From: UBA4312 sp040266995
Lineage (GTDB): Bacteria > Bacillota_I > Bacilli_A > Erysipelotrichales > Erysipelotrichaceae
Assembly (NCBI GenBank): GCA_040266995.1
Contig: JAWRHV010000039.1
Location: forward strand, 62,001-126,000
Direction: 5' to 3'
DNA: 64,000 nucleotides
Each line of letters starts with the position of its first letter. Positions within the stretch are counted from its first letter, which is position 1. This document shows positions 16,926 to 25,924 of the stretch, piece by piece. The translations under genes and the position numbers were made by a program. The notes beneath the pieces are model-generated. The model was not told where the DNA came from. It did not search any database and saw only the letters and a program-made list of their open reading frames with translations.

Positions 16926-17921
16926 AAGCTCTGCGTTTTTTAACCATGTTTCCATATCTCGGTACATGGTCTCTTCTGTTTTGTCCAAGCTATGACAACA
17001 TCCCATCGCTTGTGCCATCGTCTCGTTATGATAACGATGATGGCGTAATATAGCCGGTAATGATTGAATGACATCCGGTCGCAAAGAATCCGAATAGGCC
17101 ATAACATCCATGATCCTTCCGGCATCCACTTGAAACTGCAGTTCCACTTCTCCCCAGGTAAACCGATGACCAATCGTATACTGAAAATCAAAAGCCTGCC
17201 CATAGATCCAGTCCCATGAGGCATATTTCTGCGTCAGTGTTTTAATTTTTTCCGGATCAAGATCTTCTTCTCTTAAAAGAAGAGACTTTCGATCGTAACA
17301 TTGATCAAAAGATGTTTTTAATGCTTCTTTTAATCTGTGAATGGTCAAGTTCGGACACACTTCCTTCAGATTGACGACGCGCGATCGCACCGAAGCAATC
17401 CCCTTGGATTCCAGCTTCTTTTTAGAAACATTTAAATACTTTTCCAGTTTTTCCAGTTCTACATCCACCATGATGGTTCCATGATGGTAGCAGTGCCCTT
17501 TCCTTTCATGAAACGCATTACCGGAGAATTTACAACCATTAACCAGGATATCGTTCCGTCCGCTGATATTCGCCCGGATCCCCAGGATTTGTAAAGCGTG
17601 CAGAAGAACCCGTTGTTGATGGGCAACATCATAGTTTTCCTTATGAGCAATAAAGGTAAAATTCAGATTGCCCAGGTCATGATAGACAGCCCCTCCACCG
17701 GAAAGCCTGCGGGCTATGACCGCTTCATCCGTTTCAATGCGGCTGATCTGGCATTCCTTCCAGACATTCTGATTTTTTCCGATTACAACCGTTTTCTGAT
17801 TCTGCCATAGATAGAATACAACACTGTTTTCCGGACAGTTTGTAAACAAATATTCTTCTACAGCAAGGTTTTTATACGGATCAAAATTTGTTGTTTCGAT
17901 ATAATACGTATTCTCTATCAT
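16923..17921 (-). CDS. lplA: Lipoate-protein ligase
   Basis: 332 residues, the full LplA length with catalytic and C-terminal accessory domains. The lipoyl-AMP motif RRLSGGGAVYHD is at 71-82, and the substrate-binding GRNDILVNGCKFSGNAF lies near 120-137 with its conserved Lys. It activates free lipoate with ATP and attaches it to lipoyl lysines. The lipoyl domains of the E2 and E3 encoded 3-6 kb away are obvious clients, and no lipoate synthase is visible in the window, which suggests scavenging. A link to the SirTM region is possible in principle because SirTM targets are lipoylated, but the gene is not adjacent. The ribosome site is weak. Confidence 0.92.
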   Translation of the reverse strand: MIENTYYIETTNFDPYKNLAVEEYLFTNCPENSVVFYLWQNQKTVVIGKNQNVWKECQISRIETDEAVIARRLSGGGAVYHDLGNLNFTFIAHKENYDVAHQQRVLLHALQILGIRANISGRNDILVNGCKFSGNAFHERKGHCYHHGTIMVDVELEKLEKYLNVSKKKLESKGIASVRSRVVNLKEVCPNLTIHRLKEALKTSFDQCYDRKSLLLREEDLDPEKIKTLTQKYASWDWIYGQAFDFQYTIGHRFTWGEVELQFQVDAGRIMDVMAYSDSLRPDVIQSLPAILRHHRYHNETMAQAMGCCHSLDKTEETMYRDMETWLKNAEL

Positions 17922-17932
17922 AACTGTACTCT

Positions 17933-18691
17933 CTATATTGAAATGGACATGCCCGGTTGATCAAAAGCGATGGTATCCACCAATCCTTTTGTACGTTGCA
18001 TATCCCTGTGCACCATTTTCGCCAATTTTAAGTCATCCTCCGCTGCATAGGGAATATGATAGATAAACACATGATCCAGTTTGGATATGTTACCAAGCAT
18101 CTTCTGCCCATTTGGATTATGATAGGCCAAAGGATTGATAAAGACCCCTTGATAAGCCTTATTCTGTGTAAACAAAAGATCGTCATGAAAGAAATCATAA
18201 TCTCCGGTAAACAGAAAACGATAGGTTTCTAACTGCACTTCCATACAATAATGGGGTACATCTACATACTGTTTGCCGGAATGCCCCGTCTTGTGGCAGG
18301 TTATACAGATATTCTTATCCGTTTGTATCGTTTTGGAAGACTGATCGATAACCTCTGTTCTAATTCCGTAGCGTTTTGCTGTTTCCAGGCTCTTTTTTAT
18401 ATATCGGTCCTCCTCTTTGGGCAGTACCATACAAGCCGGCTGGTGATGCATCAGATAATAGCTGACTAGATCCTGTGAATAGTGATCCTTATGACAATGC
18501 GTGAATATCAGACAATCCGGTTTTTTCTGCTTTCCGTTCGGTGAAAACAGATCCAGAAACATATCCAAGGGAATCGGACTGGCCAGTCCCTCTTGCAGAC
18601 CAGGTACATACAATCCGTCGATCATCACAGCTGTTTTTTCGGTAGATAAAAGGATTCCTGCATTTCCAATATGTACAATCTTACATGTCAT
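17933..18691 (-). CDS. Metallo-beta-lactamase fold hydrolase
   Basis: 252 residues. Metal-binding HCHKDH is at 65-70 and a further GDYDFFHDD lies near 168. It belongs to the same superfamily as the hydrolase at 7.8-8.4 kb but is otherwise quite different. The substrate cannot be inferred. It lies 11 bases upstream of the lipoate ligase on the same strand, so the two may share a transcript; that does not prove a common role. Confidence 0.78.
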   Translation of the reverse strand: MTCKIVHIGNAGILLSTEKTAVMIDGLYVPGLQEGLASPIPLDMFLDLFSPNGKQKKPDCLIFTHCHKDHYSQDLVSYYLMHHQPACMVLPKEEDRYIKKSLETAKRYGIRTEVIDQSSKTIQTDKNICITCHKTGHSGKQYVDVPHYCMEVQLETYRFLFTGDYDFFHDDLLFTQNKAYQGVFINPLAYHNPNGQKMLGNISKLDHVFIYHIPYAAEDDLKLAKMVHRDMQRTKGLVDTIAFDQPGMSISI

Positions 18692-18838
18692 ACATTGACG
18701 ATACCTTATTTTTTATATATCGTCAAACTCCTGTGGATCCTACATCCCGTTTCTTTGAATCGTAGGCTCACAACCCACATAATAAGATTCTTAATGCGAT
18801 CTTTCAATGATTCGAAAAACTTTATCCCCGGCAAAGAA

Positions 18839-18862
18839 GAAAACCCCCTTTCGGGGGTTTGA
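18839..18862 (-). terminator. Terminator of the aldolase-yjbQ-tim operon
   Basis: AAACCCCC, a short loop, and GGGGGTTT form a strong stem; on the minus strand it is followed by TCTTCTTT. It lies six bases after the triose-phosphate isomerase stop. Confidence 0.85.
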
Positions 18863-18867
18863 AGGAC

Positions 18868-19629
18868 TTATTTTTTCTTCTCAGCTTTTGGTGCTTTTTC
18901 TGCTGGTTTTTCTTCCACTGCAGGAACACCGTTCTGCATACGTTCGTTATAAGCTTCCATAATTGCTTCAGCCCATGCACGAACTTGTGTTAAATGATCT
19001 GGTGCATTCAGGATACCTGTTGTTCCACCCGTTCCGTCAGATCCTAACTTAACGATGTTGTAGCAGTCTTCGGCAGTACTTACACCGGCAGCGATCATCG
19101 GAGATACATCCGGGTTAGCTTCTTTGATAGCCTGGCATGCAGCGATGTTGTAAGCGTCATCAGCCAGTTTACCGGTTCCGATCAGATCCGATGGTTCCGC
19201 AATGATGATATCCGGTCCCATTACCGCAATAGCTTTCGATTCTAATACAGAGTCAGCACATACTAATGTGATGATGCCCAGACGCTTTGCACGTTGAATG
19301 GCTTTGCACAGTTCGCTGACTGTTTTTGGGTTTTCTTCATGATTCAGGAAAACAGCACCGGCACCGGCATTTTTAATCGCTTCCGGCAATACACGTCCAA
19401 CACCACGTCCCGGAACCAAAGAGTCCATAGACTGTGCTGTAACGATCAGATTTTCCGTGTTCTCTTTAATTAAACGAATGTCTGTGTAAGGGCAGGTAAA
19501 GAAGATCGTAATGCCTGTTTCCTTTGCTACCTGGTCACACTTCTGAGCCAGTCGTAAGCTTCGGCTGTCATATAAGTAGTTCTTCGGGTTTACTACCAAG
19601 AAAGGTAATTTAAATTTTTTCTGTTTCAT
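18868..19629 (-). CDS. tpiA: Triose-phosphate isomerase, archaeal-like form
   Basis: 253 residues. The ATG at 19629 has GGGAG eight bases upstream. Barrel landmarks are present but in the archaeal-like style: NPKNY (14-18) where NxKxY is expected, FLNHEENPKT (catalytic His region), AEPSDLIGTG (catalytic Glu), and DGTGGTTG near the phosphate site. The last 25 residues are a lysine-, alanine-, glutamate- and proline-rich tail, PAEKAPKAEKKK, not part of the fold. It would interconvert the triose phosphates made by the aldolase two genes upstream, but the form differs from the standard bacterial enzyme, so it may be a paralog with a special substrate. Confidence 0.8.
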   Translation of the reverse strand: MKQKKFKLPFLVVNPKNYLYDSRSLRLAQKCDQVAKETGITIFFTCPYTDIRLIKENTENLIVTAQSMDSLVPGRGVGRVLPEAIKNAGAGAVFLNHEENPKTVSELCKAIQRAKRLGIITLVCADSVLESKAIAVMGPDIIIAEPSDLIGTGKLADDAYNIAACQAIKEANPDVSPMIAAGVSTAEDCYNIVKLGSDGTGGTTGILNAPDHLTQVRAWAEAIMEAYNERMQNGVPAVEEKPAEKAPKAEKKK

Positions 19630-19631
19630 CT

Positions 19632-20156
19632 TTATTCTCCCATTACCGTAATGATACATTTACGGTTTCTTCCGCCTTTCGCGCGGTCAAAGTCTACAAA
19701 GTAGATATATCCTGTGGATCCTACACCCAGTTTACCATCTGTTACATCCAAGGTTGCACTTGATCCGATGATCGTGGATTTTAAGTGTGCATCTCCATTC
19801 CACAATGCGGAACGATCTCCCCCTGGAAGGTAATCTGCTGCATTCGGCCATGCTTCTACAGCTACATAATGTTCTTCTCCTGGATAGACATAGGTATCCA
19901 GAGCCACCTGATCCGGAATGATCTTTCCTAATACATTGTTCAGGTCTTCCTGCAGGAATTCGTCACCGTCTTCATTGTAATCATGTACGAATTCTTCAAA
20001 GAATACGGAGCAGGTAGTATGTGGCGAAATCACGAAACATACGCCTTCTTTTATACCACTGTTTTCAATAGCAGCTTTTACTTGTGGTGTAATATCCAAA
20101 TATGTCGGACGATCACCATGAGACTTCAAACTAATTCTTTCCTTATATACAGTCAT
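19632..20156 (-). CDS. YjbQ family protein (secondary thiamine-phosphate synthase-like)
   Basis: 174 residues, longer than the usual 130-140. Conserved features of the UPF0047/YjbQ family are visible: SPHTTCSVFFEEF near 43-55, then a loop ending in NGDAHLKSTIIGSS near 119-132, and GVGSTGYIYFVDFD near 143-156. E. coli YjbQ shows weak thiamine-phosphate synthase activity but its true role is not settled. It lies between the aldolase (18 bases) and the isomerase (2 bases), so it almost surely acts on or beside the same sugar-phosphate metabolism. Confidence 0.85.
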   Translation of the reverse strand: MTVYKERISLKSHGDRPTYLDITPQVKAAIENSGIKEGVCFVISPHTTCSVFFEEFVHDYNEDGDEFLQEDLNNVLGKIIPDQVALDTYVYPGEEHYVAVEAWPNAADYLPGGDRSALWNGDAHLKSTIIGSSATLDVTDGKLGVGSTGYIYFVDFDRAKGGRNRKCIITVMGE

Positions 20157-20174
20157 TCTTCTTTTCCTCTTTCC

Positions 20175-21017
20175 TTAGATTGATTTTGTTTCAAATAATT
20201 TGTAGCAGTATTTCAGGCAGTCTTTCATTCCATTAATGGAAGCATTCTTGATTGTGTAGTAGTCATCGACTTCTGCTTCCTTGTTTTCCAGAGCCAATAC
20301 CGGACGGGCTGCACTGGCCATGAAATCAGAATATACATTGACTTTGGCAATCCCTTCGGTTGCACAACGATTCAGGTTGTCATCTCCGGAACCGGATCCT
20401 CCGTGCAATACCAGCGGACATGGTACAGCTTCCTTCAGTTCATGAAGACGTTCAAAGTTGATTACCGGTGTTCCTTTGTAGAATCCGTGGGCTGTTCCGA
20501 TGGATACAGCTAAGGAATCACACTGTGTCTGTTCGGCAAATGCCTTGGCTTCTTCTACAGATGTGTAGATCGCATTCGGATCGGACTTATCAAAGTTGGA
20601 AGCAACGTGTCCGATTTCCGCTTCAACCACAACCCCTTTTTCATGGGCATATTCTACAACGGACTTCGTTAAAGCTACGTTTTCTTCAAATGGTTTCATG
20701 GAACCATCGATCATAACCGATGTGAATCCTAAGTCAATGGCTTTCTTACATACTTCGAAAGAGCTTCCGTGATCCAGATGTAAACAAACCGGATTGGTTG
20801 TTTTTTCCGCTAAGTATTTTGCATAGTAGGCTGCGTCTTCTAATGTAATAAATGCATTCAAATGGGCTTCTGCAATCGCAATGATAATTGGTAAATTTAA
20901 TTCTTCGGAAACGGCCAGATGCGCTTTTAATGAATCTTCATCTACAAAGTTTGCAGATGGAACCGCAAAATGTCCAGCAACAGCTTTTTCAAACATTTCC
21001 TTTGATGTAACTAACAT
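20175..21017 (-). CDS. Class II fructose-bisphosphate aldolase family enzyme
   Basis: 280 residues, the size of the GatY/KbaY/FbaA zinc aldolases. HLDHGSS near 79-85 provides the first metal His, VEAEIGH near 130 a Glu, SIGTAHGFY near 171-179 the second His and LHGGSGS near 203-209 the third. The natural substrate may be fructose bisphosphate, tagatose bisphosphate or another ketose phosphate; sequence alone does not decide. First gene of the operon with AAGGAGG before the ATG, behind a strong promoter that carries a palindrome. Confidence 0.88.
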   Translation of the reverse strand: MLVTSKEMFEKAVAGHFAVPSANFVDEDSLKAHLAVSEELNLPIIIAIAEAHLNAFITLEDAAYYAKYLAEKTTNPVCLHLDHGSSFEVCKKAIDLGFTSVMIDGSMKPFEENVALTKSVVEYAHEKGVVVEAEIGHVASNFDKSDPNAIYTSVEEAKAFAEQTQCDSLAVSIGTAHGFYKGTPVINFERLHELKEAVPCPLVLHGGSGSGDDNLNRCATEGIAKVNVYSDFMASAARPVLALENKEAEVDDYYTIKNASINGMKDCLKYCYKLFETKSI

Positions 21018-21048
21018 TCGTATAAGTCCTCCTTGATGTCACGACCAC

Positions 21049-21077
21049 ATTATACATGACAAATGTCATAATTTCAA
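21049..21077 (-). promoter_or_regulatory. Strong promoter with an operator palindrome for the aldolase operon
   Basis: On the minus strand TTGAAA (21077-21072), a 17-base spacer and TATAAT (21054-21049) make a near-consensus promoter. The spacer holds ATGACAAATGTCAT (21056-21069), a perfect six-base inverted repeat with a two-base centre, placed where a bound repressor would exclude RNA polymerase. The neighbouring LysR gene is a possible regulator, but the site geometry suits other dimeric repressors too. Confidence 0.7.
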
Positions 21078-21195
21078 TATAACTTTTAAAAATTATTTAT
21101 ATTATGTTCGCTTATCTAATTAATGTTTTTTGTGTTCAAAATTAATGCCTGTCACACATCAATCTGTTATAATATTCATATCGAGGTTACTGACT

Positions 21196-22095
21196 ATGAC
21201 TTTAAATCAGCTATTGTACTTTTACCAGGCTGCTTCTTTAGAACATTTTAACCTGGCTGCCAAAGCTCTGCATATCTCCGAGCCTTCCCTCAGCCGATCG
21301 ATCCGTTTTCTGGAAGAAGAACTGGGTGTACAGCTTTTTGAAAAAAAAGGAAGAAATATTGTTTTGACCAAGGCAGGAAGGGTCTTTCTTGTTCATGTAG
21401 AAAAAATATTAAAAGATATTTCCTATGCAAAAACCAGTATGAAAGAATATGCACTGGACGGTGGGAAAATTGAGGTAGCCTATGTCGCTCCTTTATCACG
21501 CAATATCCTGCCTGCTATCATTCGCTCTTTTTTAGATGATCCGGATAACCAAAAGGTTGTATTTAATTTTTACCAAGGCTATACAGAGGATAACCTTGCC
21601 GGTTTGAAAAACGGTACTTATGATGTCATCTTTGGATCGAATTTAAGTGAACAGCCGGGAATCAACATTATTCCGATCATGCAAAGGAATATGGTTGTCA
21701 TCATGTCTGCCGACCATCCTTTGGCAAACAGGAAATATATCGATCATACAGCTTTTACTCAGTATCCGGTTTTAAAATACGATTCGCAGTCGTCATTGGG
21801 CGTCTATTCCAATCAGTATTTTCAATCTTATAATGTAGTTCCAAACACAGTATTTGAATTCCCGGATGAAGAGAGCATCGCCTCTTTTGTCAGCCAGGGT
21901 TTCGGTATTGCTCTGGTGGCCGATGTATACTCCATTTACAGAGACAATGTCGTGATTCGACCGTTAGTTCCTCAGGAAAAAATGGTCCATACTGTCTCCA
22001 TGGCGACAATGAATAACAATGCGTCCCCAGCGTCTTTACAAAGGCTGATCCAGCACGTAAAGGATCATTTTGAGAAACATTTTGACGCCCTGTAG
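21196..22095 (+). CDS. LysR family transcriptional regulator
   Basis: 299 residues from the ATG at 21196, which follows GAGG by nine bases; the longer frame has no ribosome site. The N-terminal winged helix is classical (LNQLLYFYQAASLEHFNLAAK, shown only in part, then EPSLSRSIRFLEEELG), and the C-terminal half is a two-lobe effector domain. It is divergent from the aldolase operon and 167 bases upstream of the flavoenzyme on the same strand, so either could be its target. Effector unknown. Confidence 0.9.
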   Translation: MTLNQLLYFYQAASLEHFNLAAKALHISEPSLSRSIRFLEEELGVQLFEKKGRNIVLTKAGRVFLVHVEKILKDISYAKTSMKEYALDGGKIEVAYVAPLSRNILPAIIRSFLDDPDNQKVVFNFYQGYTEDNLAGLKNGTYDVIFGSNLSEQPGINIIPIMQRNMVVIMSADHPLANRKYIDHTAFTQYPVLKYDSQSSLGVYSNQYFQSYNVVPNTVFEFPDEESIASFVSQGFGIALVADVYSIYRDNVVIRPLVPQEKMVHTVSMATMNNNASPASLQRLIQHVKDHFEKHFDAL

Positions 22096-22262
22096 ATCAA
22101 AAACCTTTATTCATAAAAGTTTGATAGTTTTTTGCTATTGATAATATGCAAAAAAACAATTAGACTTTTTATTTATGCAATTCTAATATATAAATAGATA
22201 TCGTATGTCTATTAGTTCTTTCAACATGCGATCAAAGCAAATAATAAGGAGAACATAAAAGT

Positions 22263-24263
22263 ATGAAAAGCAAGTATTCTCACATTTTTGAGCCTTTTAC
22301 CGTACGTCGAATGACCTTGAAAAACCGAGTTGTCATGACGCCGATGGGCACAAACTTTGGTGAACAGAACGGAGAAATGAGTTTCCTCCACATTAACTAC
22401 TATGAGCAGAGAGCTCGTGGTGGAACGGGTATGTTGATTGTTGAAAACGCATGTGTGACATATCCACAGGGATCGAATGGTACAACACAGTTACGTATTG
22501 ATTCCGATAACTATATCCCTAGATTATTTTATTTAACGGAAACGATCCACAAACACGATGCATGCATTGCCATTCAGCTGAACCATGCAGGGGCTTCCGC
22601 TATGTCAAGCCGCATCGGAATGCAGCCGGTTTCTTCTTCCAACATCCCTTCCAAGGACGGAGGAGAAGCACCTAGACCTTTATCTGTAGAAGAAATTTAC
22701 AGCATTGTTCGTGACTATGGACAGGCAGCCAAACGTGCAGTAACCGCCGGATTTGACGCCGTTGAAATCCATGCCGGTCACTCTTATCTGATCAGCCAGT
22801 TCCTTTCTCCTGTATATAATAAACGTACAGACGAATTTGGCGGATCTGCTGAAAACCGTGCCCGTTTCGCAAAACTGGTTATTGAAGAAGTTCGTAAGCA
22901 AGTCGGTCCTTTCTTCCCGATCATCGTTCGTATCAGTGCCGATGAATTCGTAGAAGGTGGAAATACGCTGGATGACTGCATTGATTATCTGCAGTACTTT
23001 GAAAAAGAAGTGGATATCTTCCATGTATCCGCTGCCTTGAATCAGTCCTTACAGTATCAGATCGACGCAAACTACCTGCCGGATGGATGGCGTTCTTACA
23101 TGGCACGCCGTGTAAAGGAAGCGTATGGAAAACCAACCATCACTGTTGGTAACATCCGTAACCCACAGGTTGCCGAAGACATCCTGGCTCGCGGTGATGC
23201 TGATTTGATCGGTATGGGACGTGGTCTGATTGCCGATCCTGACTGGGTGAACAAAGTTGAATTCGGTCACGAAGAAGACATTCGTCAATGTATCTCCTGT
23301 AACATTGGATGTGCCGGTCATCGTATCGGTTTGAATAAGCCGATCCGTTGTACAGTAAACCCGGCTGTAAACTCCAATGCGGATTATTATAAGAAAAAGA
23401 TCAATAAACCTTGCAACGTTGTTGTTGTAGGTGCCGGTACAGCCGGTCTGGAAGCTGCATGTACAGCCGCCGAAGTCGGATGTACGACATTCTTGATCGA
23501 GAAGTCCGATAAACTGGGTGGTTTATCCGCCATTATTTCTCAGATTCCGGATAAGAACCGTATGGCTAACTTCCCTAGATACTTAGAGAGAAGAGCGAAG
23601 AAGCTGCATAACCTGTTTATCTTCAAAAACACAGCTGCTACGGTGGATCTCGTTAAGACATTCAATCCGGATATCGTAGTAAACGCAACCGGATCCAATC
23701 CGACACTGCCTCCGATCAAAGGATTGCTGGATCGTGTCGATAAAGATGATTCTAAGGTAGCTACTGTATTGAAGATGATCGAACGACGCGAAGAGTACCC
23801 GGAAGACATGAAGGGACAGAAAGTCGCTGTTATCGGTGGTGGAGCCGTTGGTCTGGATGTAATGGAATTCTTCACAGAAAAAGGCGCCGATGTAACAATG
23901 GTAGAAATGCTGCCGATCATCGGTAACGGTCTGGATCCAATCACAAAATGCGATACACAGACACGTATGAAGAAATACAATGTTCGCCAGATGACGAATA
24001 CTGCTCTGCAGGAAGTTTGCGATGACAAGTTCATCGTTAAGAATCCGGAAGGTGAAATTGAAGATATTCCGTTTGACTATGGATTCATTTGTTTAGGTAT
24101 GCGTGCCAATACACCAATCTTAGCTGATCTGCAGCATGCATTCGAAGATACCAATGTAGAAATCTACAACATTGGTGACAGTAAGCGTGCTCGTCGTATC
24201 ATTGAAGGTACAACAGAAGGACGTAATATATTAGAAGTATTAAAACGTCACGATTATCTATAA
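22263..24263 (+). CDS. Fe-S flavoenzyme of the Old Yellow Enzyme / 2,4-dienoyl-CoA reductase family
   Basis: 666 residues in the order seen in FadH, BaiCD-type and 2-enoate reductases. The FMN barrel is 1-340 (PMGTNFG near 27-33; EIHAGHSYLISQFLSP near 168-183 with His170 and His173). A [4Fe-4S] cluster is bound by Cys343, Cys346, Cys350 and Cys363. An FAD motif VVVGAGTAGLEAA lies near 388-400 and an NAD(P) motif VIGGGAVGLDV near 525. Such enzymes reduce activated C=C bonds using NADH. Substrate unknown; an unsaturated ring or enoate is possible, given the shikimate/quinate genes next door. Codon use is that of a well-expressed gene, and AATAAGGAGAAC precedes the ATG region. Confidence 0.9.
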   Translation: MKSKYSHIFEPFTVRRMTLKNRVVMTPMGTNFGEQNGEMSFLHINYYEQRARGGTGMLIVENACVTYPQGSNGTTQLRIDSDNYIPRLFYLTETIHKHDACIAIQLNHAGASAMSSRIGMQPVSSSNIPSKDGGEAPRPLSVEEIYSIVRDYGQAAKRAVTAGFDAVEIHAGHSYLISQFLSPVYNKRTDEFGGSAENRARFAKLVIEEVRKQVGPFFPIIVRISADEFVEGGNTLDDCIDYLQYFEKEVDIFHVSAALNQSLQYQIDANYLPDGWRSYMARRVKEAYGKPTITVGNIRNPQVAEDILARGDADLIGMGRGLIADPDWVNKVEFGHEEDIRQCISCNIGCAGHRIGLNKPIRCTVNPAVNSNADYYKKKINKPCNVVVVGAGTAGLEAACTAAEVGCTTFLIEKSDKLGGLSAIISQIPDKNRMANFPRYLERRAKKLHNLFIFKNTAATVDLVKTFNPDIVVNATGSNPTLPPIKGLLDRVDKDDSKVATVLKMIERREEYPEDMKGQKVAVIGGGAVGLDVMEFFTEKGADVTMVEMLPIIGNGLDPITKCDTQTRMKKYNVRQMTNTALQEVCDDKFIVKNPEGEIEDIPFDYGFICLGMRANTPILADLQHAFEDTNVEIYNIGDSKRARRIIEGTTEGRNILEVLKRHDYL

Positions 24264-24285
24264 ATCGTTGTTAAATTCTGTCAAA

Positions 24286-24315
24286 TAGTGAAAAAGCCGA
24301 TTTTCTCGGCTTTTT
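24286..24315. terminator. Bidirectional terminator
   Basis: AAAAAGCCGA, a TTTTC loop and TCGGCTTTTTT form a strong hairpin shared by the flavoenzyme and the convergent peptidase gene. Confidence 0.9.
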
Positions 24316-25025
24316 TACTTTATCTCTGTAATTATAAATCCATCAATATTATCCCCGGAGACTTGTCTGTTTTCCCCGATCTCCATTGTGATTGGATTTC
24401 CTTCGTAGGGAAGATGGTAGATGTGATACCTCTCAAAGTCAATGGCTTGTTGTCGGACCGTATCCATGTATTCTTCCAGACAAAGCCCTCTGGATTCCAT
24501 TATGATGGAATGTGGCGCACCGACATAGCGGAAATGCCACGGCTCCTCACTGATTTTTGTGATTGTTGTCTTATCTTTTTTGTATCGCTCAATAAATCCA
24601 TTTTGTATGGCTGCTTGACGAAAAGCCTGACAAATACCTTCTCTGGGAAAAGAAGGACAAATAAAATCAATGTCTTCTTTTGCCTCTCCCAGATCAATGG
24701 CCAGCCCTGTCTGATGTTCACTGGCATTCGGTAACGCTACAAATTTACGCGTATACTCCAAACCGTTTTCCTTCAAAGAATCCGCATAAAGCTGTTCCTG
24801 TTCATACAGTGGACGATACCCGCTGACCTCCGTAATCTGATTTGTCATCCCAATATCCCGATACGTCTTCATCAACTGCGTATACGCCATTTCTTCCAGC
24901 TGAATTCCCGGTCGTACAGTTTGCAGCCGTCGTTCATCCATGACATTCCTCAACAAATGATCCGGATTGACCAGAATTAAATATCCATGATATATGTCAT
25001 CTTTTCGTAAAGTTATTCGCATCAT
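24315..25025 (-). CDS. M15 family D,D-peptidase (VanY/VanXY-like)
   Basis: 236 residues. Zinc ligands and catalytic residues are visible: His104 and Asp111 in SEHQTGLAIDLG, and Glu161 and His164 in EPWHFRYVG. The spacing is that of D-Ala-D-Ala carboxypeptidase/dipeptidases. There is no signal peptide or membrane anchor, so it resembles cytoplasmic VanXY more than anchored VanY. A C-terminal extension of about 60 residues follows the core. It need not give glycopeptide resistance: no VanT/VanH ligase genes are near. Its ATG overlaps the stop of aroE, so it is translationally coupled to shikimate metabolism, an odd pairing. Confidence 0.85.
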   Translation of the reverse strand: MMRITLRKDDIYHGYLILVNPDHLLRNVMDERRLQTVRPGIQLEEMAYTQLMKTYRDIGMTNQITEVSGYRPLYEQEQLYADSLKENGLEYTRKFVALPNASEHQTGLAIDLGEAKEDIDFICPSFPREGICQAFRQAAIQNGFIERYKKDKTTITKISEEPWHFRYVGAPHSIIMESRGLCLEEYMDTVRQQAIDFERYHIYHLPYEGNPITMEIGENRQVSGDNIDGFIITEIK

Positions 25026-25888
25026 TCTTTAAAAAAGCGTTCCTTAACCTCCGCAACCGGCATATCCAATCCTGTATAGAGCTTAAACGCCGCTACCCCC
25101 TGCCATAATAACATACCTTTGCCTCCAACTGTTTGACAACCTGCTTTTTTTGCTTCCTTTAACAAGCGTGTTTCTTCCGGGCTGTATACAGTATCCGCAA
25201 CAACCAGTCCCTTATGGAAGGCATTGACATCTTTGACAACGGACTGATCCTCCATCGGCTTCATGCCGACAATGGTCGCATTAACGAAGATATCGCTGGA
25301 CTGGATTTCTTTTGTCAATGTTTCCGAATCCTCTAAATCATAGACGTTGACGATACAATCCGGCACCGTCTTTTGAAGCTTCTGCGCGATTTCCACAGCT
25401 CTTTCAAAGAAGGAATCCTTTATATTGAAAATAGAAAGTTCCCGCACCCCATCCAATGCAGCCTGTACCTGAATGGCTGTGGCAGCTCCACCTCCACCGG
25501 CAATGGTCATCTTCTTACCTTTGACTTCAAAACCATGATCTCGTAGATTCTCGTTAAACCCGACGCCATCCGTAATATGTCCGACCAGTTTACCGTCTTC
25601 GTTGACGATCGTGTTGACAGCCCCCACGATCCGGGCAGCTTCGGATAATTCATCCACATTTTGCGCTGCCGCAATCTTATCCGGCATGGTTACATTACAG
25701 CCCCGCATTTGAAACAGCTTCATCGCTTCCAAAGCCTGAGGTACTTGTTGCTCTTTCACATCAAAAGCCACATACACATAATCCAATCCCAAAGCCTCAA
25801 AGCTGTAATTGTACATAGCCGGGGAACCAGAGTGTCCCACCGGTGACCCCAACAAGGCCAATAGCTTCGTTTTTCCTGTTATATTCAT
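25022..25888 (-). CDS. aroE: Shikimate/quinate dehydrogenase, copy 1
   Basis: 288 residues. The N-terminal substrate domain has HSGSPAMYN (19-27), catalytic Lys71 in NVTMPDK and Asp107 in TDGVG. The NAD(P) domain starts at about 115 with MTIAGGGGAATAIQ. It resembles the YdiB form, which takes shikimate and quinate with NAD or NADP, as much as classical AroE. It would reduce 3-dehydroshikimate or oxidise shikimate/quinate. It sits between the shikimate kinase fusion (36 bases upstream) and the peptidase (overlapping). A second paralog lies at about 32 kb; the two share the ring-binding residues but differ widely. Confidence 0.9.
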   Translation of the reverse strand: MNITGKTKLLALLGSPVGHSGSPAMYNYSFEALGLDYVYVAFDVKEQQVPQALEAMKLFQMRGCNVTMPDKIAAAQNVDELSEAARIVGAVNTIVNEDGKLVGHITDGVGFNENLRDHGFEVKGKKMTIAGGGGAATAIQVQAALDGVRELSIFNIKDSFFERAVEIAQKLQKTVPDCIVNVYDLEDSETLTKEIQSSDIFVNATIVGMKPMEDQSVVKDVNAFHKGLVVADTVYSPEETRLLKEAKKAGCQTVGGKGMLLWQGVAAFKLYTGLDMPVAEVKERFFKE

Positions 25889-25924
25889 TGTAAATCCTCC
25901 CTTAAAACAGAAACCATAGAATCC

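Noticed and set aside
22263..24263. Bile-acid BaiCD/BaiH assignment for the flavoenzyme
   Set aside because: The fold is the same, but no bai neighbours (BaiE, BaiF, BaiG) are present, so only the broad family is given.
24315..25025. Glycopeptide resistance gene
   Set aside because: No van ligase, racemase or dehydrogenase genes nearby, and no membrane anchor; called only VanXY-like.
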